From positions 1 to 10,605 of the forward strand of contig SVMQ01000048.1 of assembly GCA_015067375.1 (NCBI GenBank): a DNA stretch of 10,605 nucleotides. Reading direction: 5' to 3'. Position 1 is the first letter of the stretch. Every line of letters starts with the position of its first letter. The notes under the pieces are model-generated. The model ran no database searches and had not been told where the DNA came from. It worked only from the letters and a program-made list of their open reading frames with translations. The DNA is from Oscillospiraceae bacterium (lineage in GTDB: Bacteria > Bacillota > Clostridia > Oscillospirales > Ruminococcaceae). Made by a program: the position numbers and the translations under genes. Positions 1 through 6,507 of the stretch are shown one piece after another.

Positions 1-1
1 G

Positions 2-1291
2 GTTATGCACCTTGATGAGGCTACACCTCATCTGCACATAGATTTCGTTCCTGTATGCTACGGACAGAAACAAGGACTTTCTACTCGTGTGTCGATGAAG
101 CGTGCAATTCAGCAGATGGGATTTTCGGCAAAGGGCAAAAAAGAAACGGAAGCTATTTTATGGGGTAGCTCGGAACGTGCAAGACTTACCGAAATTCTTA
201 ACGGCAGAGGAATTTCACGACAAGTAGTAGGAGCATATCACGACCACAAATCCGTTGAGGAATACAAGCAGTATGCTCAAATTCTCAGTAACACGCAGGC
301 CCACATAAATGCTCTGAAAAAGAAAAATCCCGTTGACCTTTCGAGTACCGAAGTAGGAGAGATATTAAATCAGAATGATGTACTGCGTGAAAAGATAACT
401 GGACAGAAAGCTGAGCTCGCAAAACTGAAAGCAATGACATCTGCAAAGTTTGTGCCTATCGAAGTATTCAGCGACGAAAAGCGGCAGTACATAATTGAGA
501 AATTAACACAGGCTGACTGTCCGTTCGTGGAAGAACGAAACACGATTTATGTCCCCGAATATTATGAGCAGTCGGTTAAGAAAATTGCCGCCGCTTACAA
601 GGAAACCGACACGCCGAACATACGGGAACGGCTGAAATTTTTCATAGACCAAATTTTGTATTCGGCGCAGAATTTTGAACATTTCATCAAGCTACTGGAG
701 GCGAACAAATATGAGGTGCGGCGAGGAAAATATATAGCGGTAAAGCCGCCTTATGGGAAAAGATCTATGCGGCTGAAATCTCTCGGAGAAGATTATTCGG
801 AATATTCCCTTAAAAAGAGAATTGATGGTAGAAACGATATTCCCAATGAATTTGCAGATTATGAAAACCGAGCTGATGAATTACAAAAGCCGTTCTACTA
901 TGCAATAAATACAAGTATTACGCTGATACGAAAATTCCATATCACTCCCAAAAAGCATAATCCAAATGAGCCGTATAGCTTTCTTAACGACCACAGTATT
1001 GAAAATATAGTGAGCTGTCTTAACATACTGTCGGAATTCGGGATTGATACTCGTGAACAGCTTTACGGAATGTCATCGGATTTGCAGAAACGGCTTGACA
1101 GTAACAACAGTGTGGAATTGAAATCACAGCTTTCAAAAATAGAAAGTGTGATACGCACTTATGAAGATATTGTGGAGGGCAACTACATTGACAATCTCAT
1201 TCGTGCAGAGCGTGAAAGAAAAGCGGCTGCACAGAAAAACTCTGAGCAGCCAAAATATATGCAGACAAGCAATAGGAAGAACAAGAGATAG
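2..1291 (+). CDS. MobV-type relaxase (Pre/Mob plasmid recombination family), 5'-truncated by window edge
   Basis: Mobilization relaxase, expected to nick the transfer origin of a mobile element and stay bound to the DNA end. The reading frame is open to the left edge, so the true start lies outside; the ATG at 5 is internal. The first visible residues carry the conserved MobV signature HLDEATPHLHIDFVP (pattern HxDExxPHxHxxxxP), whose histidines form the metal site. It is followed by a helical, lysine- and glutamine-rich region (about residues 90-140), probably coiled coil. The C-terminal 250 residues are charged and I recognise no domain there. About 429 residues are visible; the missing N-terminal part should hold the motif with the catalytic residue. 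The gene precedes the integrase by 175 bp in the same direction. The family call is firm, the subfamily less so. Confidence 0.9.
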   Translation, partial: VMHLDEATPHLHIDFVPVCYGQKQGLSTRVSMKRAIQQMGFSAKGKKETEAILWGSSERARLTEILNGRGISRQVVGAYHDHKSVEEYKQYAQILSNTQAHINALKKKNPVDLSSTEVGEILNQNDVLREKITGQKAELAKLKAMTSAKFVPIEVFSDEKRQYIIEKLTQADCPFVEERNTIYVPEYYEQSVKKIAAAYKETDTPNIRERLKFFIDQILYSAQNFEHFIKLLEANKYEVRRGKYIAVKPPYGKRSMRLKSLGEDYSEYSLKKRIDGRNDIPNEFADYENRADELQKPFYYAINTSITLIRKFHITPKKHNPNEPYSFLNDHSIENIVSCLNILSEFGIDTREQLYGMSSDLQKRLDSNNSVELKSQLSKIESVIRTYEDIVEGNYIDNLIRAERERKAAAQKNSEQPKYMQTSNRKNKR

Positions 1292-1307
1292 TTACTGATT
1301 GACGGTT

Positions 1308-1335
1308 AGAAGTGACGGCGGTCTGCGGCACTTCT
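1308..1335 (+). terminator. Possible weak terminator after the relaxase gene
   Basis: A 7-bp stem (AGAAGTG at 1308-1314 pairing with CACTTCT at 1329-1335) lies 16 bp after the relaxase stop. It has a 14-nt GC-rich loop and only a short, broken T-rich stretch behind it. This could end relaxase transcription before the integrase promoter, but the weak T-tract makes it uncertain. Confidence 0.35.
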
Positions 1336-1373
1336 TCAGATTGAAAATTTGTTTACAGACTTATTCTGAAAAC

Positions 1374-1437
1374 GGCATATTTCTGTATCTTGACAATTAT
1401 ACTTTAAAGTGATAAAATGGGATTGCAGAAATATGCC
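1374..1437. repeat. 12-bp inverted repeat flanking the integrase promoter
   Basis: GGCATATTTCTG at 1374-1385 is repeated as its exact reverse complement CAGAAATATGCC at 1426-1437. The 40-bp interval contains the whole -35/-10 promoter of the integrase gene. The left arm lies just upstream of the -35 box and the right arm falls at the predicted transcript start. It could be a paired operator, integrase or excisionase binding sites, or an invertible segment. Confidence 0.75.
1390..1418 (+). promoter_or_regulatory. Sigma-A-type promoter of the integrase gene
   Basis: TTGACA at 1390-1395 and TAAAAT at 1413-1418 are separated by exactly 17 bp. Transcription would start near 1425, giving a leader of about 42 nt that carries a strong ribosome binding site (AAGGAGG) eight bases or fewer from the integrase ATG. 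Confidence 0.85.
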
Positions 1438-1466
1438 AATGGTTTGACCGACAAGGAGGTAAACTA

Positions 1467-2642
1467 ATGGCATCAATCGAAAAAAGAGGCAACTCTTACA
1501 GAATTAAAGTATCCTGCGGTTACAAGGCAGACGGAACACAAGTCTTTCAGAGAATGACGTGGACGCCTGACGAAAAGATGACCGCAAAGCAAATCGAAAA
1601 GGAGGTACAGCGACAGGCAATTCTCTTTGAAGAGGAATGCAAGCGTGGACAGATAGTGTCTGCGGTAAAATTTGAGCCTTTTGCGGAAGAATGGTTTGAA
1701 GAATATGCAAAGCTCAATCTTAAAAGCACGACATACACAAGGCAAAGACAGCTCACCAAACGAGTTTATGCTGCGATAGGGCATATCAGGTTGGACAAGA
1801 TAACTACTCGTGTTATCCAGAAATTCATAAACTCTCTTGCGCAGGACGGAACGAACGAGATTACAAAGCAGCCGCTTTCCCACAAGACAATGGTGCATTA
1901 TCTTTCGTTCATTTCAACTGTGATTGATTACGCAATAAAGATGGATATGCTGACTGATAACCCCTGCCGCAGAGTGACGATTCCGAAAGGTAGCAAGAAA
2001 GAGCGTAAAATCCTCTCTATTAAAGAGACAGAGGAGGTTCTGAAGCTGCTGGAGAAAGCTCCCTTAAAATGGCGTACATTCTTCACGCTGGATATTTACA
2101 GCGGTATGCGCAGAGGTGAAATGCTTGGTCTTGAATGGAAAGACATTGACTTTGAAACTGGAATAGTACATATTCAGCGCACCTCCAACTACACAAAGGC
2201 GAAGGGCATTTATACCGACACGACAAAAACCGAAACCTCGGTACGTTTCATCAAGCTGCCGCCTGAAATGCTTGAAATTCTTGAACAGTTCAGAGCAGAA
2301 CAGGAAAAAGAAAAGGACAGGCTTGGCAGTAAGTGGATAGAGAACGACCGCTTGTTTACAAAATGGAACGGTATGCCTATGAATCCGCAAACGCCCTACG
2401 GCTGGCTGAAAGAGTTTTGTGAGGAACATGATTTCCCGTTTTATGGGATTCATCAATTCCGACATCTCCACGCAAGTTTATTGATAGGAGCAGGAATTGA
2501 CCCGACAACAGTTTCGGGCATACTCGGACACTCGCAGGTAAGCACAAGTCTGAATATCTACGGACATATGTTCAGAGAGAATCAGATTAAGGCTTGCAAC
2601 GCTGTTGCGGAGGCTCTCGATTTCAGCAAAAGAGGGGCGTGA
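1467..2642 (+). CDS. int: Tyrosine recombinase / integrase of a mobile element
   Basis: Site-specific recombinase that would integrate and excise the element carrying it. The 391-residue protein has the three-part layout of Tn916/ICE-type integrases. An N-terminal AP2-like arm-binding domain (about residues 1-60, opening SIEKRGNSYRIKVSCG) is followed by a SAM-like core-binding domain (about 65-170) and a C-terminal catalytic domain. Catalytic residues are visible: the first Arg in SGMRRGEMLGLEW, the HxxR box in HQFRHLHASL, the conserved His in LGHSQVST and the nucleophile Tyr in LNIYGHM. The ATG follows AAGGAGG at a good distance. The gene ends 95 bp from the 3' end of a tRNA-Glu gene and reads toward it, a common arrangement at the attachment end of an element. 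No excisionase gene is visible upstream, so it may be encoded elsewhere in the element or be absent. Confidence 0.96.
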   Translation: MASIEKRGNSYRIKVSCGYKADGTQVFQRMTWTPDEKMTAKQIEKEVQRQAILFEEECKRGQIVSAVKFEPFAEEWFEEYAKLNLKSTTYTRQRQLTKRVYAAIGHIRLDKITTRVIQKFINSLAQDGTNEITKQPLSHKTMVHYLSFISTVIDYAIKMDMLTDNPCRRVTIPKGSKKERKILSIKETEEVLKLLEKAPLKWRTFFTLDIYSGMRRGEMLGLEWKDIDFETGIVHIQRTSNYTKAKGIYTDTTKTETSVRFIKLPPEMLEILEQFRAEQEKEKDRLGSKWIENDRLFTKWNGMPMNPQTPYGWLKEFCEEHDFPFYGIHQFRHLHASLLIGAGIDPTTVSGILGHSQVSTSLNIYGHMFRENQIKACNAVAEALDFSKRGA

Positions 2643-2684
2643 GGGAAAACAAGACCCCAATAATACCCATAGGCTGTTTTCGCA

Positions 2685-2729
2685 CAAAAGAAAAAACTCC
2701 CAAACAGCTTTACAAAGCCATTTGAGAGT
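2685..2729 (-). terminator. Rho-independent terminator of the tRNA-Met/tRNA-Glu unit
   Basis: Read on the minus strand, an interrupted hairpin (2729 down to 2696) pairs ACTC, CAAA and GCTTT with AAAGC, TTTG and GAGT around a two-base turn. It is followed at once by a run of six T, one C and four T. It starts 8 bp after the CCA end of tRNA-Glu, as expected for a tRNA terminator. If the element inserted at the tRNA 3' end, this terminator lies on the element side of the junction. Confidence 0.85.
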
Positions 2730-2737
2730 AGTGTTGA

Positions 2738-2765
2738 TGGTGACCCGTACGGGAATCGAACCCAT
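2738..2765. other. Probable attachment site at the 3' end of tRNA-Glu
   Basis: The integrase gene ends next to the 3' end of tRNA-Glu, and tRNA 3' ends (T arm to CCA) are the classic targets of tyrosine integrases. The tRNA is intact, which fits an element that restores the gene on insertion. The second copy of the repeat would lie to the left, outside the window. The exact core cannot be fixed from one junction, so the limits given are approximate. Confidence 0.5.
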
Positions 2766-2812
2766 GATTCCGCCGTGAAAGGGCGACGTCTTAGCCGCTT
2801 GACCAACGGGCC
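2738..2812 (-). tRNA. tRNA-Glu (anticodon TTC)
   Basis: On the minus strand this 75-nt sequence folds as a full cloverleaf. The acceptor pairs GGCCCGT with ACGGGTC, the anticodon stem is TCGCC/GGCGG around the loop CTTTCAC (anticodon TTC, bases 2777-2779), and the T arm holds TTCGATT. The discriminator A and the 3' CCA are encoded. It lies 5 bp after tRNA-Met and is co-transcribed with it. Confidence 0.97.
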
Positions 2813-2817
2813 AAATA

Positions 2818-2894
2818 TGGTAGCGGCAATCGGATTCGAACCAATGACACCCTGGGTATGAACCAAGTGCTCTAGCCAACTGAGCTATGCCGCC
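2818..2894 (-). tRNA. tRNA-Met (anticodon CAT), probably elongator
   Basis: This 77-nt minus-strand cloverleaf has acceptor GGCGGCA pairing with TGCCGCT (one G-U), D stem GCTC/GAGC, anticodon stem CTTGG/CCAGG around loop TTCATAC, T loop TTCGAAT and encoded CCA. A paired first acceptor base argues against initiator tRNA, and the overall sequence resembles Firmicutes elongator tRNA-Met. A lysidine-modified tRNA-Ile with the same CAT anticodon cannot be excluded by eye but is less likely. Confidence 0.93.
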
Positions 2895-2932
2895 ATATAG
2901 TAACGCGGGAACGTCGCCCCAACGACTAGTTA

Positions 2933-2961
2933 ATTATATCACAGTCAGATCGATTTGTCAA
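2933..2961 (-). promoter_or_regulatory. Consensus promoter of the tRNA-Met/tRNA-Glu unit
   Basis: Read on the minus strand, TTGACA (2961-2956) and TATAAT (2938-2933) are both perfect consensus boxes separated by exactly 17 bp. They lie 38 bp before the first base of tRNA-Met. A GC-rich stretch after the -10 box (GGGGCGACG) resembles the discriminators of stringently controlled stable-RNA promoters; that last point is inference. Confidence 0.95.
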
Positions 2962-2985
2962 GTACTTTTTGAAAATTTTTTCAAC

Positions 2986-3006
2986 ATATGCAAAGTTACT
3001 GCATAT
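2986..3006 (-). terminator. Weak AT-rich hairpin after the EIIA-like gene
   Basis: ATATGCA at 2986-2992 pairs with TGCATAT at 3000-3006 around a 7-nt loop, 25 bp beyond the stop of the EIIA-like gene on the minus strand. No clean T-run follows directly, so it is only a possible terminator. It is the only hairpin seen between that gene and the tRNA promoter. Confidence 0.25.
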
Positions 3007-3030
3007 ATCAAGGGAAAAAGTGTTCGTAAG

Positions 3031-3549
3031 CTAAATGTCACGGATGCGAAAAAATGCTGTACGACGAACAGCACGTCTGTAACCTGCGAAAATGTGAAGC
3101 TCAGTTATTCTATCAGGCTGCGCAAAAAACACCGCAACCGCTCCATGGAAGCCGTTACCGCTCAACGAATCTGCCGATGCCCTGCATATTACATCGCTGC
3201 AACGCACCTGTTTTCCTACCTCAGGCAACAGCTGAAGTCCATTCCCTACCGCTGCGGTGACGCATATCCCATCCCCTGTGCGCAGCGTTAATCTACCCTC
3301 CCCCACTGCTGTCACTACACCGTCTGTCGGTGCAGTTATCTCGATCTCAGCAGCTAACAGCTTTTCTGCAAACCGTGGTAATATCCGCTGTATCATCTGT
3401 ATAACCAACCGTTCAACGCTGCTCTTCCTGCGTGGCATGACTGCATATCCGCACCGACTTCCCCACGGCTCGCCGCGAAGCTCTCCCAAAGATACCACCC
3501 TGCCATTCATTATACACCTCAGTGTGCGCGCCCTGTGCGATATCTGCAT
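3031..3549 (-). CDS. Small protein with a PTS EIIA-Glc-like barrel, active-site His not visible
   Basis: A 172-residue soluble protein of uncertain role. Residues about 70-140 (opening IEITAPTDGVVTAV, then TLRTGDG, EVGKQV, GNGFHGAVAV) follow the pattern of the EIIA-Glc sandwich barrel: a proline-Asp-Gly turn, a 'T-x-DG' strand, then 'G-x-x-V-x-x-x-D-x-I'. In true EIIA the phosphorylated His lies in an HIG motif; the matching place here reads TAAVGN, so phosphotransfer is unlikely. The N-terminal 65 residues and the Arg-rich tail are unassigned. The ATG at 3549 has a good ribosome binding site (AAAGAGGTGAT, 3 bases away), which supports a real gene. No other PTS gene is near. It is divergent from the antiporter, sharing 144 bp. 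A biotinyl/lipoyl-like barrel or an M23-like remnant are alternatives. That it is a gene is likely; the domain call is moderate. Confidence 0.6.
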   Translation of the reverse strand: MQISHRARTLRCIMNGRVVSLGELRGEPWGSRCGYAVMPRRKSSVERLVIQMIQRILPRFAEKLLAAEIEITAPTDGVVTAVGEGRLTLRTGDGICVTAAVGNGLQLLPEVGKQVRCSDVICRASADSLSGNGFHGAVAVFFAQPDRITELHIFAGYRRAVRRTAFFRIRDI

Positions 3550-3630
3550 ATTATCACCTCTTTGGCGTAGTATTTCCTAAATGGACAAAAAACATACCTA
3601 TTTGTGTTGAATTATTGTTGAGATTTAGCC

Positions 3631-3659
3631 TTGAATTATAGCGGCTTTGGCGCTATAAT
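3631..3659 (+). promoter_or_regulatory. Promoter of the antiporter gene, embedded in a palindrome
   Basis: TTGAAT at 3631-3636 and TATAAT at 3654-3659 lie exactly 17 bp apart, 34 bp before the chosen ATG. Both boxes overlap the arms of the inverted repeat at 3634-3660, so a protein bound there would block RNA polymerase. The TTG at 3631, which opens the longest frame, is part of the -35 box and so is not a start codon. Confidence 0.75.
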
Positions 3660-3660
3660 T
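3634..3660. promoter_or_regulatory. Perfect 10-bp inverted repeat, candidate operator
   Basis: AATTATAGCG (3634-3643) and CGCTATAATT (3651-3660) are exact reverse complements around a 7-bp centre. The repeat covers part of the -35 box and the whole -10 box of the antiporter promoter. By symmetry it also gives a TATAAT on the minus strand (3640-3635) pointing at the EIIA-like gene, though no good -35 matches that one. No T-run follows, so it is an operator candidate and not a terminator. Confidence 0.7.
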
Positions 3661-3693
3661 GATAAGGATTTATTATATATGAGGTATATTATT

Positions 3694-4920
3694 ATGGTAG
3701 GTTATTTTAAGGATCTTGCGTTGATAATCATCGCCGCAAAGTTATTCGGTCTTGGTGCGAAAAAACTCAAAGCACCACAGGTCGCGGGACAGATCGTCGC
3801 AGGTCTGCTGATAGGCCCCAGCGTACTTGGATTGGTGCAGGAATCTGAATTTCTGGTAGTAATGGCAGAGATTGGCGTCGTGCTGCTCATGTTTTCTGCA
3901 GGTCTTGAAACAAACCTGAAAGAGCTTTTGAAAACAGGCCCTGTTGCGTTTTGCATAGCTCTGGCAGGTGTATTTGTTCCACTGGCAGGCGGAACACTGC
4001 TGTACTCCTGTTTCTACGGCTTCTCGGAGATCGGCAGCGAGGGCTTTTTCAAAGCGCTTTTCGTAGGTACTATCATGACCGCTACCTCCGTCAGCATTAC
4101 TGTACAGACTCTCCGTGAGCTCGGGCATCTCAAAGGGCGCGTGGGTACTATCATAATGAGCAGCGCAATTATCGACGATGTTATAGGCATTATCGTACTC
4201 ACCTTTGTAATGGGCTTCAAGGACACCGATTCAAAACCGATGGATGTCATCATCAAAACACTGCTGTTCATCGTATTCAGTCTTTGCGTGGGTGGTCTTA
4301 TCTACTTCCTGTTCAAGTATCTTGATAAAAAGTTCTTCCACCAGCGCAGGATACCTATTTTCGGACTGGCACTGTGCTTTATCATGGCATACTTTGCAGA
4401 TGCTGTTTTCGGTATCGCGGATATCACTGGTGCGTATGTTGCAGGCATAATCCTGTGCAACCTTCGCGACGCGGAGTACATTGCAGGTAAGATGGACATC
4501 AGCAGCTATATGCTGTTCGGACCTGTATTCTTCGCAAGTATCGGACTTAAGACCACGCTGGACGGCTTTAATTTCTCGCTGTTGTGGTTTGGTCTGGCTT
4601 TCGTTGCCGTAGCACTTATCACAAAAATAATCGGCTGTGGACTTGTTTCAAAACTCTTCCGTTTCAGCAATAAGGATGCGCTGAAGATCGGCGTAGGCAT
4701 GATGACAAGAGGAGAGGTCGCTCTGATAGTTGCACAGAAAGGCCTCGCGTGCGGATTATTTGCACCCGAACAATTCACAGCAGTCATCCTGCTTATAATC
4801 TGCTCGTCCATAGCATCACCGATAATCCTCAAGCTGCTTTTCAAGGGAGAAAACAGCTCCGATCACGCTGACTCTCACCCCGATTACGACGAGACAGATG
4901 AGGTATACGCAGAGGTATGA
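3694..4920 (+). CDS. CPA2-family cation:proton antiporter (Kef/NapA/GerN-type)
   Basis: Integral membrane exchanger, expected to swap Na+ or K+ for H+ and so help ion and pH balance. The 408-residue protein is almost wholly hydrophobic, with about 12-13 membrane segments. Family marks are LFGLGAKKLKAPQVAGQIVAGLLIGP (in pieces) in the first helices, AIIDDVIG with the Asp pair D161-D162 that binds the ion, ITGAYVAGIIL, and GMMTRGEVALIV with R339. The DD pair is typical of electrogenic members. No C-terminal RCK/TrkA-N nucleotide-binding domain follows; the protein ends in a short acidic tail (residues 386-408), so it is a NapA/GerN-like short form and not a full KefB/C. I chose the ATG at 3694 because GAGG stands at 3681, the promoter overlaps the upstream TTG, and family members begin like this. 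It is monocistronic, with its terminator at 5043. Substrate cannot be read from sequence. Confidence 0.93.
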   Translation: MVGYFKDLALIIIAAKLFGLGAKKLKAPQVAGQIVAGLLIGPSVLGLVQESEFLVVMAEIGVVLLMFSAGLETNLKELLKTGPVAFCIALAGVFVPLAGGTLLYSCFYGFSEIGSEGFFKALFVGTIMTATSVSITVQTLRELGHLKGRVGTIIMSSAIIDDVIGIIVLTFVMGFKDTDSKPMDVIIKTLLFIVFSLCVGGLIYFLFKYLDKKFFHQRRIPIFGLALCFIMAYFADAVFGIADITGAYVAGIILCNLRDAEYIAGKMDISSYMLFGPVFFASIGLKTTLDGFNFSLLWFGLAFVAVALITKIIGCGLVSKLFRFSNKDALKIGVGMMTRGEVALIVAQKGLACGLFAPEQFTAVILLIICSSIASPIILKLLFKGENSSDHADSHPDYDETDEVYAEV

Positions 4921-5042
4921 CGTGCATTCACCGTATTTGATAGGACAATAATACTCCACACAGACAACAAGGTTATTCAAAACGGGACATAAACAAATTC
5001 AAACACATCATAAAAGTGGCGTTGTTTATATTTAAACACAAT

Positions 5043-5075
5043 AGCACCGCAGAAGTTATGCGCTTCTGCGGTGCT
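5043..5075. terminator. Bidirectional hairpin terminator between convergent transcripts
   Basis: AGCACCGCAGAAG (5043-5055) pairs perfectly over 13 bp with 5063-5075 around a 7-nt loop. It lies 122 bp after the antiporter stop and 17 bp after the PASTA gene stop on the other strand. Plus-strand transcripts run into TCATTTATTT and minus-strand ones into ATTGTGTTTAAATA; both T-tracts are modest. The convergent position supports use from both sides. The remaining bases from 4921 to 5042 show no gene. Confidence 0.85.
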
Positions 5076-5092
5076 TCATTTATTTAGCGATA

Positions 5093-6493
5093 TCAGCTAT
5101 TCAGCTGATCAAATATCTTGGTGTTCTTTTCCTTTATCTCGTTCTTTACCTTGATATCGCCATTCTCATTTGCATTGAATGTAAATTCGACAACAAGATA
5201 TGTGCCTGTTTTGCCTGTTGCGGTAGATGTTACCATGATAGCAAGGGACTTGGTCTCACCATCGCGGCCCTTGATCTCATATGGTATCTCTTTGTTAGCA
5301 GCAACGCTTATATCACGGATCTCAGTGCCGCGTTCTGTGTCAAGCAGACCGTCAATATAGTACTTGAACTCAAACTCGCCCTTTGCAGACTGAGGAACGG
5401 TGAAGCTGAATTTTTTGATGTGTTCGGCAGAATTGCCTGTACTTACCTTTAACTCGATGGTCGTGTTCTTGTCAACAAGCTTGTTTGGTTCGATGCTCTG
5501 TTCTAGAACAGTACCCTCTGCCGCATTGCTATCTACCATTTCTATTTCGGGGATGAGGTAGTATTCCTCACAGCGTTCAAGCGCTGTCTCGATAGGCATA
5601 TCGGTTAGTTTCGGAACAGACATCAGTGTATCGGGAGCACCAAGGCTCACTACCAGAGTAACATAAGATCCCTGAGGCGCCGTTTCATGTGCAGGCGGCT
5701 CGGTGCGGATGATGCAGTTTTCGGCAACATCCTCGCTCTCGGCGTAGGTCTTTGTCACCTTGAAGCCGTCCTTTTTAAGCTGGCGCTCTGCCGCTTCAAG
5801 AGTGCTGTTGGTGAGATCGGGGACTTCGATCTGCTTGATACCCTTGCTCACCTTTACGATAACGTCTGTGCCTACTTTTATCTTTCGTCCTTCAGGGAAC
5901 TCCTGCTCGAAGATCTCATCCTTGGCATACTCTGACCATTCCTGCTGTACGATGAGATTGAGATATGAGCTGTACTTATCTTTAGCTTCATCCCATGACA
6001 AACCGATCAAATTCGGCATTTCGATCTCTCCGCTTGCATCGGCGATGATCTGTGAAGCAGTGGTATCAGTGGGAACGGCTGAAGGTGCGGATGGATCGAA
6101 TTGTTCTGCGAATGGAATATCAATACTGACCGAGGAGCTGTCGTCAATAGTTGTCTCCTTGCTTTCATCATCATCATCCTTATCTTCGTCATCTGCTCTG
6201 TCAGACTTTGAGGTATTCTGGTCATCAGTGGTATCATCGCCGCCAAGGAAGAACCATGCAGCCAGACCGCCTGCCACAAAGATAACGATCGCAATAAGTA
6301 TGATAAGGATGATCTTTACTGCGCCGCCTTTTTTCTTCTGAACAGCAGGCTGTGGAGCGGTGTTTATCGGCACAGCAGACTGAGCTGAAACCTCAGCGTT
6401 CTGGGATGACTGCTGAGGTGCGAACGGTGCGCCACAGTTAAGGCAGAACTTTGCTCCGTCGGTTGACTGAGCGCCGCATTTTGTACAAAACAT
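5093..6493 (-). CDS. Zinc-ribbon, single-pass membrane protein with three PASTA domains
   Basis: Probable cell-wall-sensing partner of the kinase encoded just upstream. The 466-residue protein starts with a four-cysteine zinc ribbon (C3, C6, C17, C20), then a Gln/Ala/Pro-rich linker, a Lys patch (53-60) and a membrane segment (about 60-84). An Asp-rich stretch follows (86-118). Three PASTA repeats come next, about 157-218 (opening IEMPNLIGLSWDEA), 222-286 (VPDLTNSTLEAA) and 290-354 (VPKLTDMPIETA), each ending in a V-x-V-S-K/L/T-G-like strand. A beta-rich domain (about 358-440) closes the protein. PASTA repeats bind muropeptides and peptidoglycan stems in PrkC/Stk kinases; here they stand without a kinase domain. 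The Lys patch before the helix puts the ribbon in the cytoplasm and the PASTA repeats outside. Its ribosome binding site AAGGAG overlaps the kinase stop, so translation is probably coupled; the gap is 11 bp. Confidence 0.93.
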   Translation of the reverse strand: MFCTKCGAQSTDGAKFCLNCGAPFAPQQSSQNAEVSAQSAVPINTAPQPAVQKKKGGAVKIILIILIAIVIFVAGGLAAWFFLGGDDTTDDQNTSKSDRADDEDKDDDDESKETTIDDSSSVSIDIPFAEQFDPSAPSAVPTDTTASQIIADASGEIEMPNLIGLSWDEAKDKYSSYLNLIVQQEWSEYAKDEIFEQEFPEGRKIKVGTDVIVKVSKGIKQIEVPDLTNSTLEAAERQLKKDGFKVTKTYAESEDVAENCIIRTEPPAHETAPQGSYVTLVVSLGAPDTLMSVPKLTDMPIETALERCEEYYLIPEIEMVDSNAAEGTVLEQSIEPNKLVDKNTTIELKVSTGNSAEHIKKFSFTVPQSAKGEFEFKYYIDGLLDTERGTEIRDISVAANKEIPYEIKGRDGETKSLAIMVTSTATGKTGTYLVVEFTFNANENGDIKVKNEIKEKNTKIFDQLNS

Positions 6494-6500
6494 AGTGTTA

Positions 6501-6507
6501 CTCCTTA
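6501..6507 (-). promoter_or_regulatory. Ribosome binding site overlapping the kinase stop codon
   Basis: On the minus strand the kinase stop TAA (6507-6505) runs straight into AAGGAG (6506-6501), 7 bases before the ATG of the PASTA gene. Ribosomes ending on the kinase would stand on this site, which suggests coupled output of kinase and PASTA protein. Confidence 0.85.

Noticed and set aside
1417..1467. A 16-codon frame overlapping the integrase start by one base
   Set aside because: Its ATG overlaps the -10 box, so the integrase transcript would not contain it, and it has no clear ribosome binding site.
2887..3291. Plus-strand frame of 134 codons across the tRNA promoter and EIIA-like gene
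   Set aside because: It overlaps the tRNA-Met gene and its promoter, is antisense to a better-supported gene, and has no protein-like pattern.
3631..3693. N-terminal extension of the antiporter from TTG at 3631
   Set aside because: The TTG is the -35 box of the promoter, the segment has no ribosome binding site, and homologous proteins begin at the position of the ATG at 3694.
5022..5037. Short TGTTTA-TATT-TAAACA palindrome
   Set aside because: Only six base pairs in AT-rich intergenic sequence between convergent genes; no gene starts near it.
5760..6341. Plus-strand frame of 193 codons opposite the PASTA gene
   Set aside because: It is Ser-rich low-complexity antisense of a well-supported coding region and lacks a ribosome binding site or recognisable domain.
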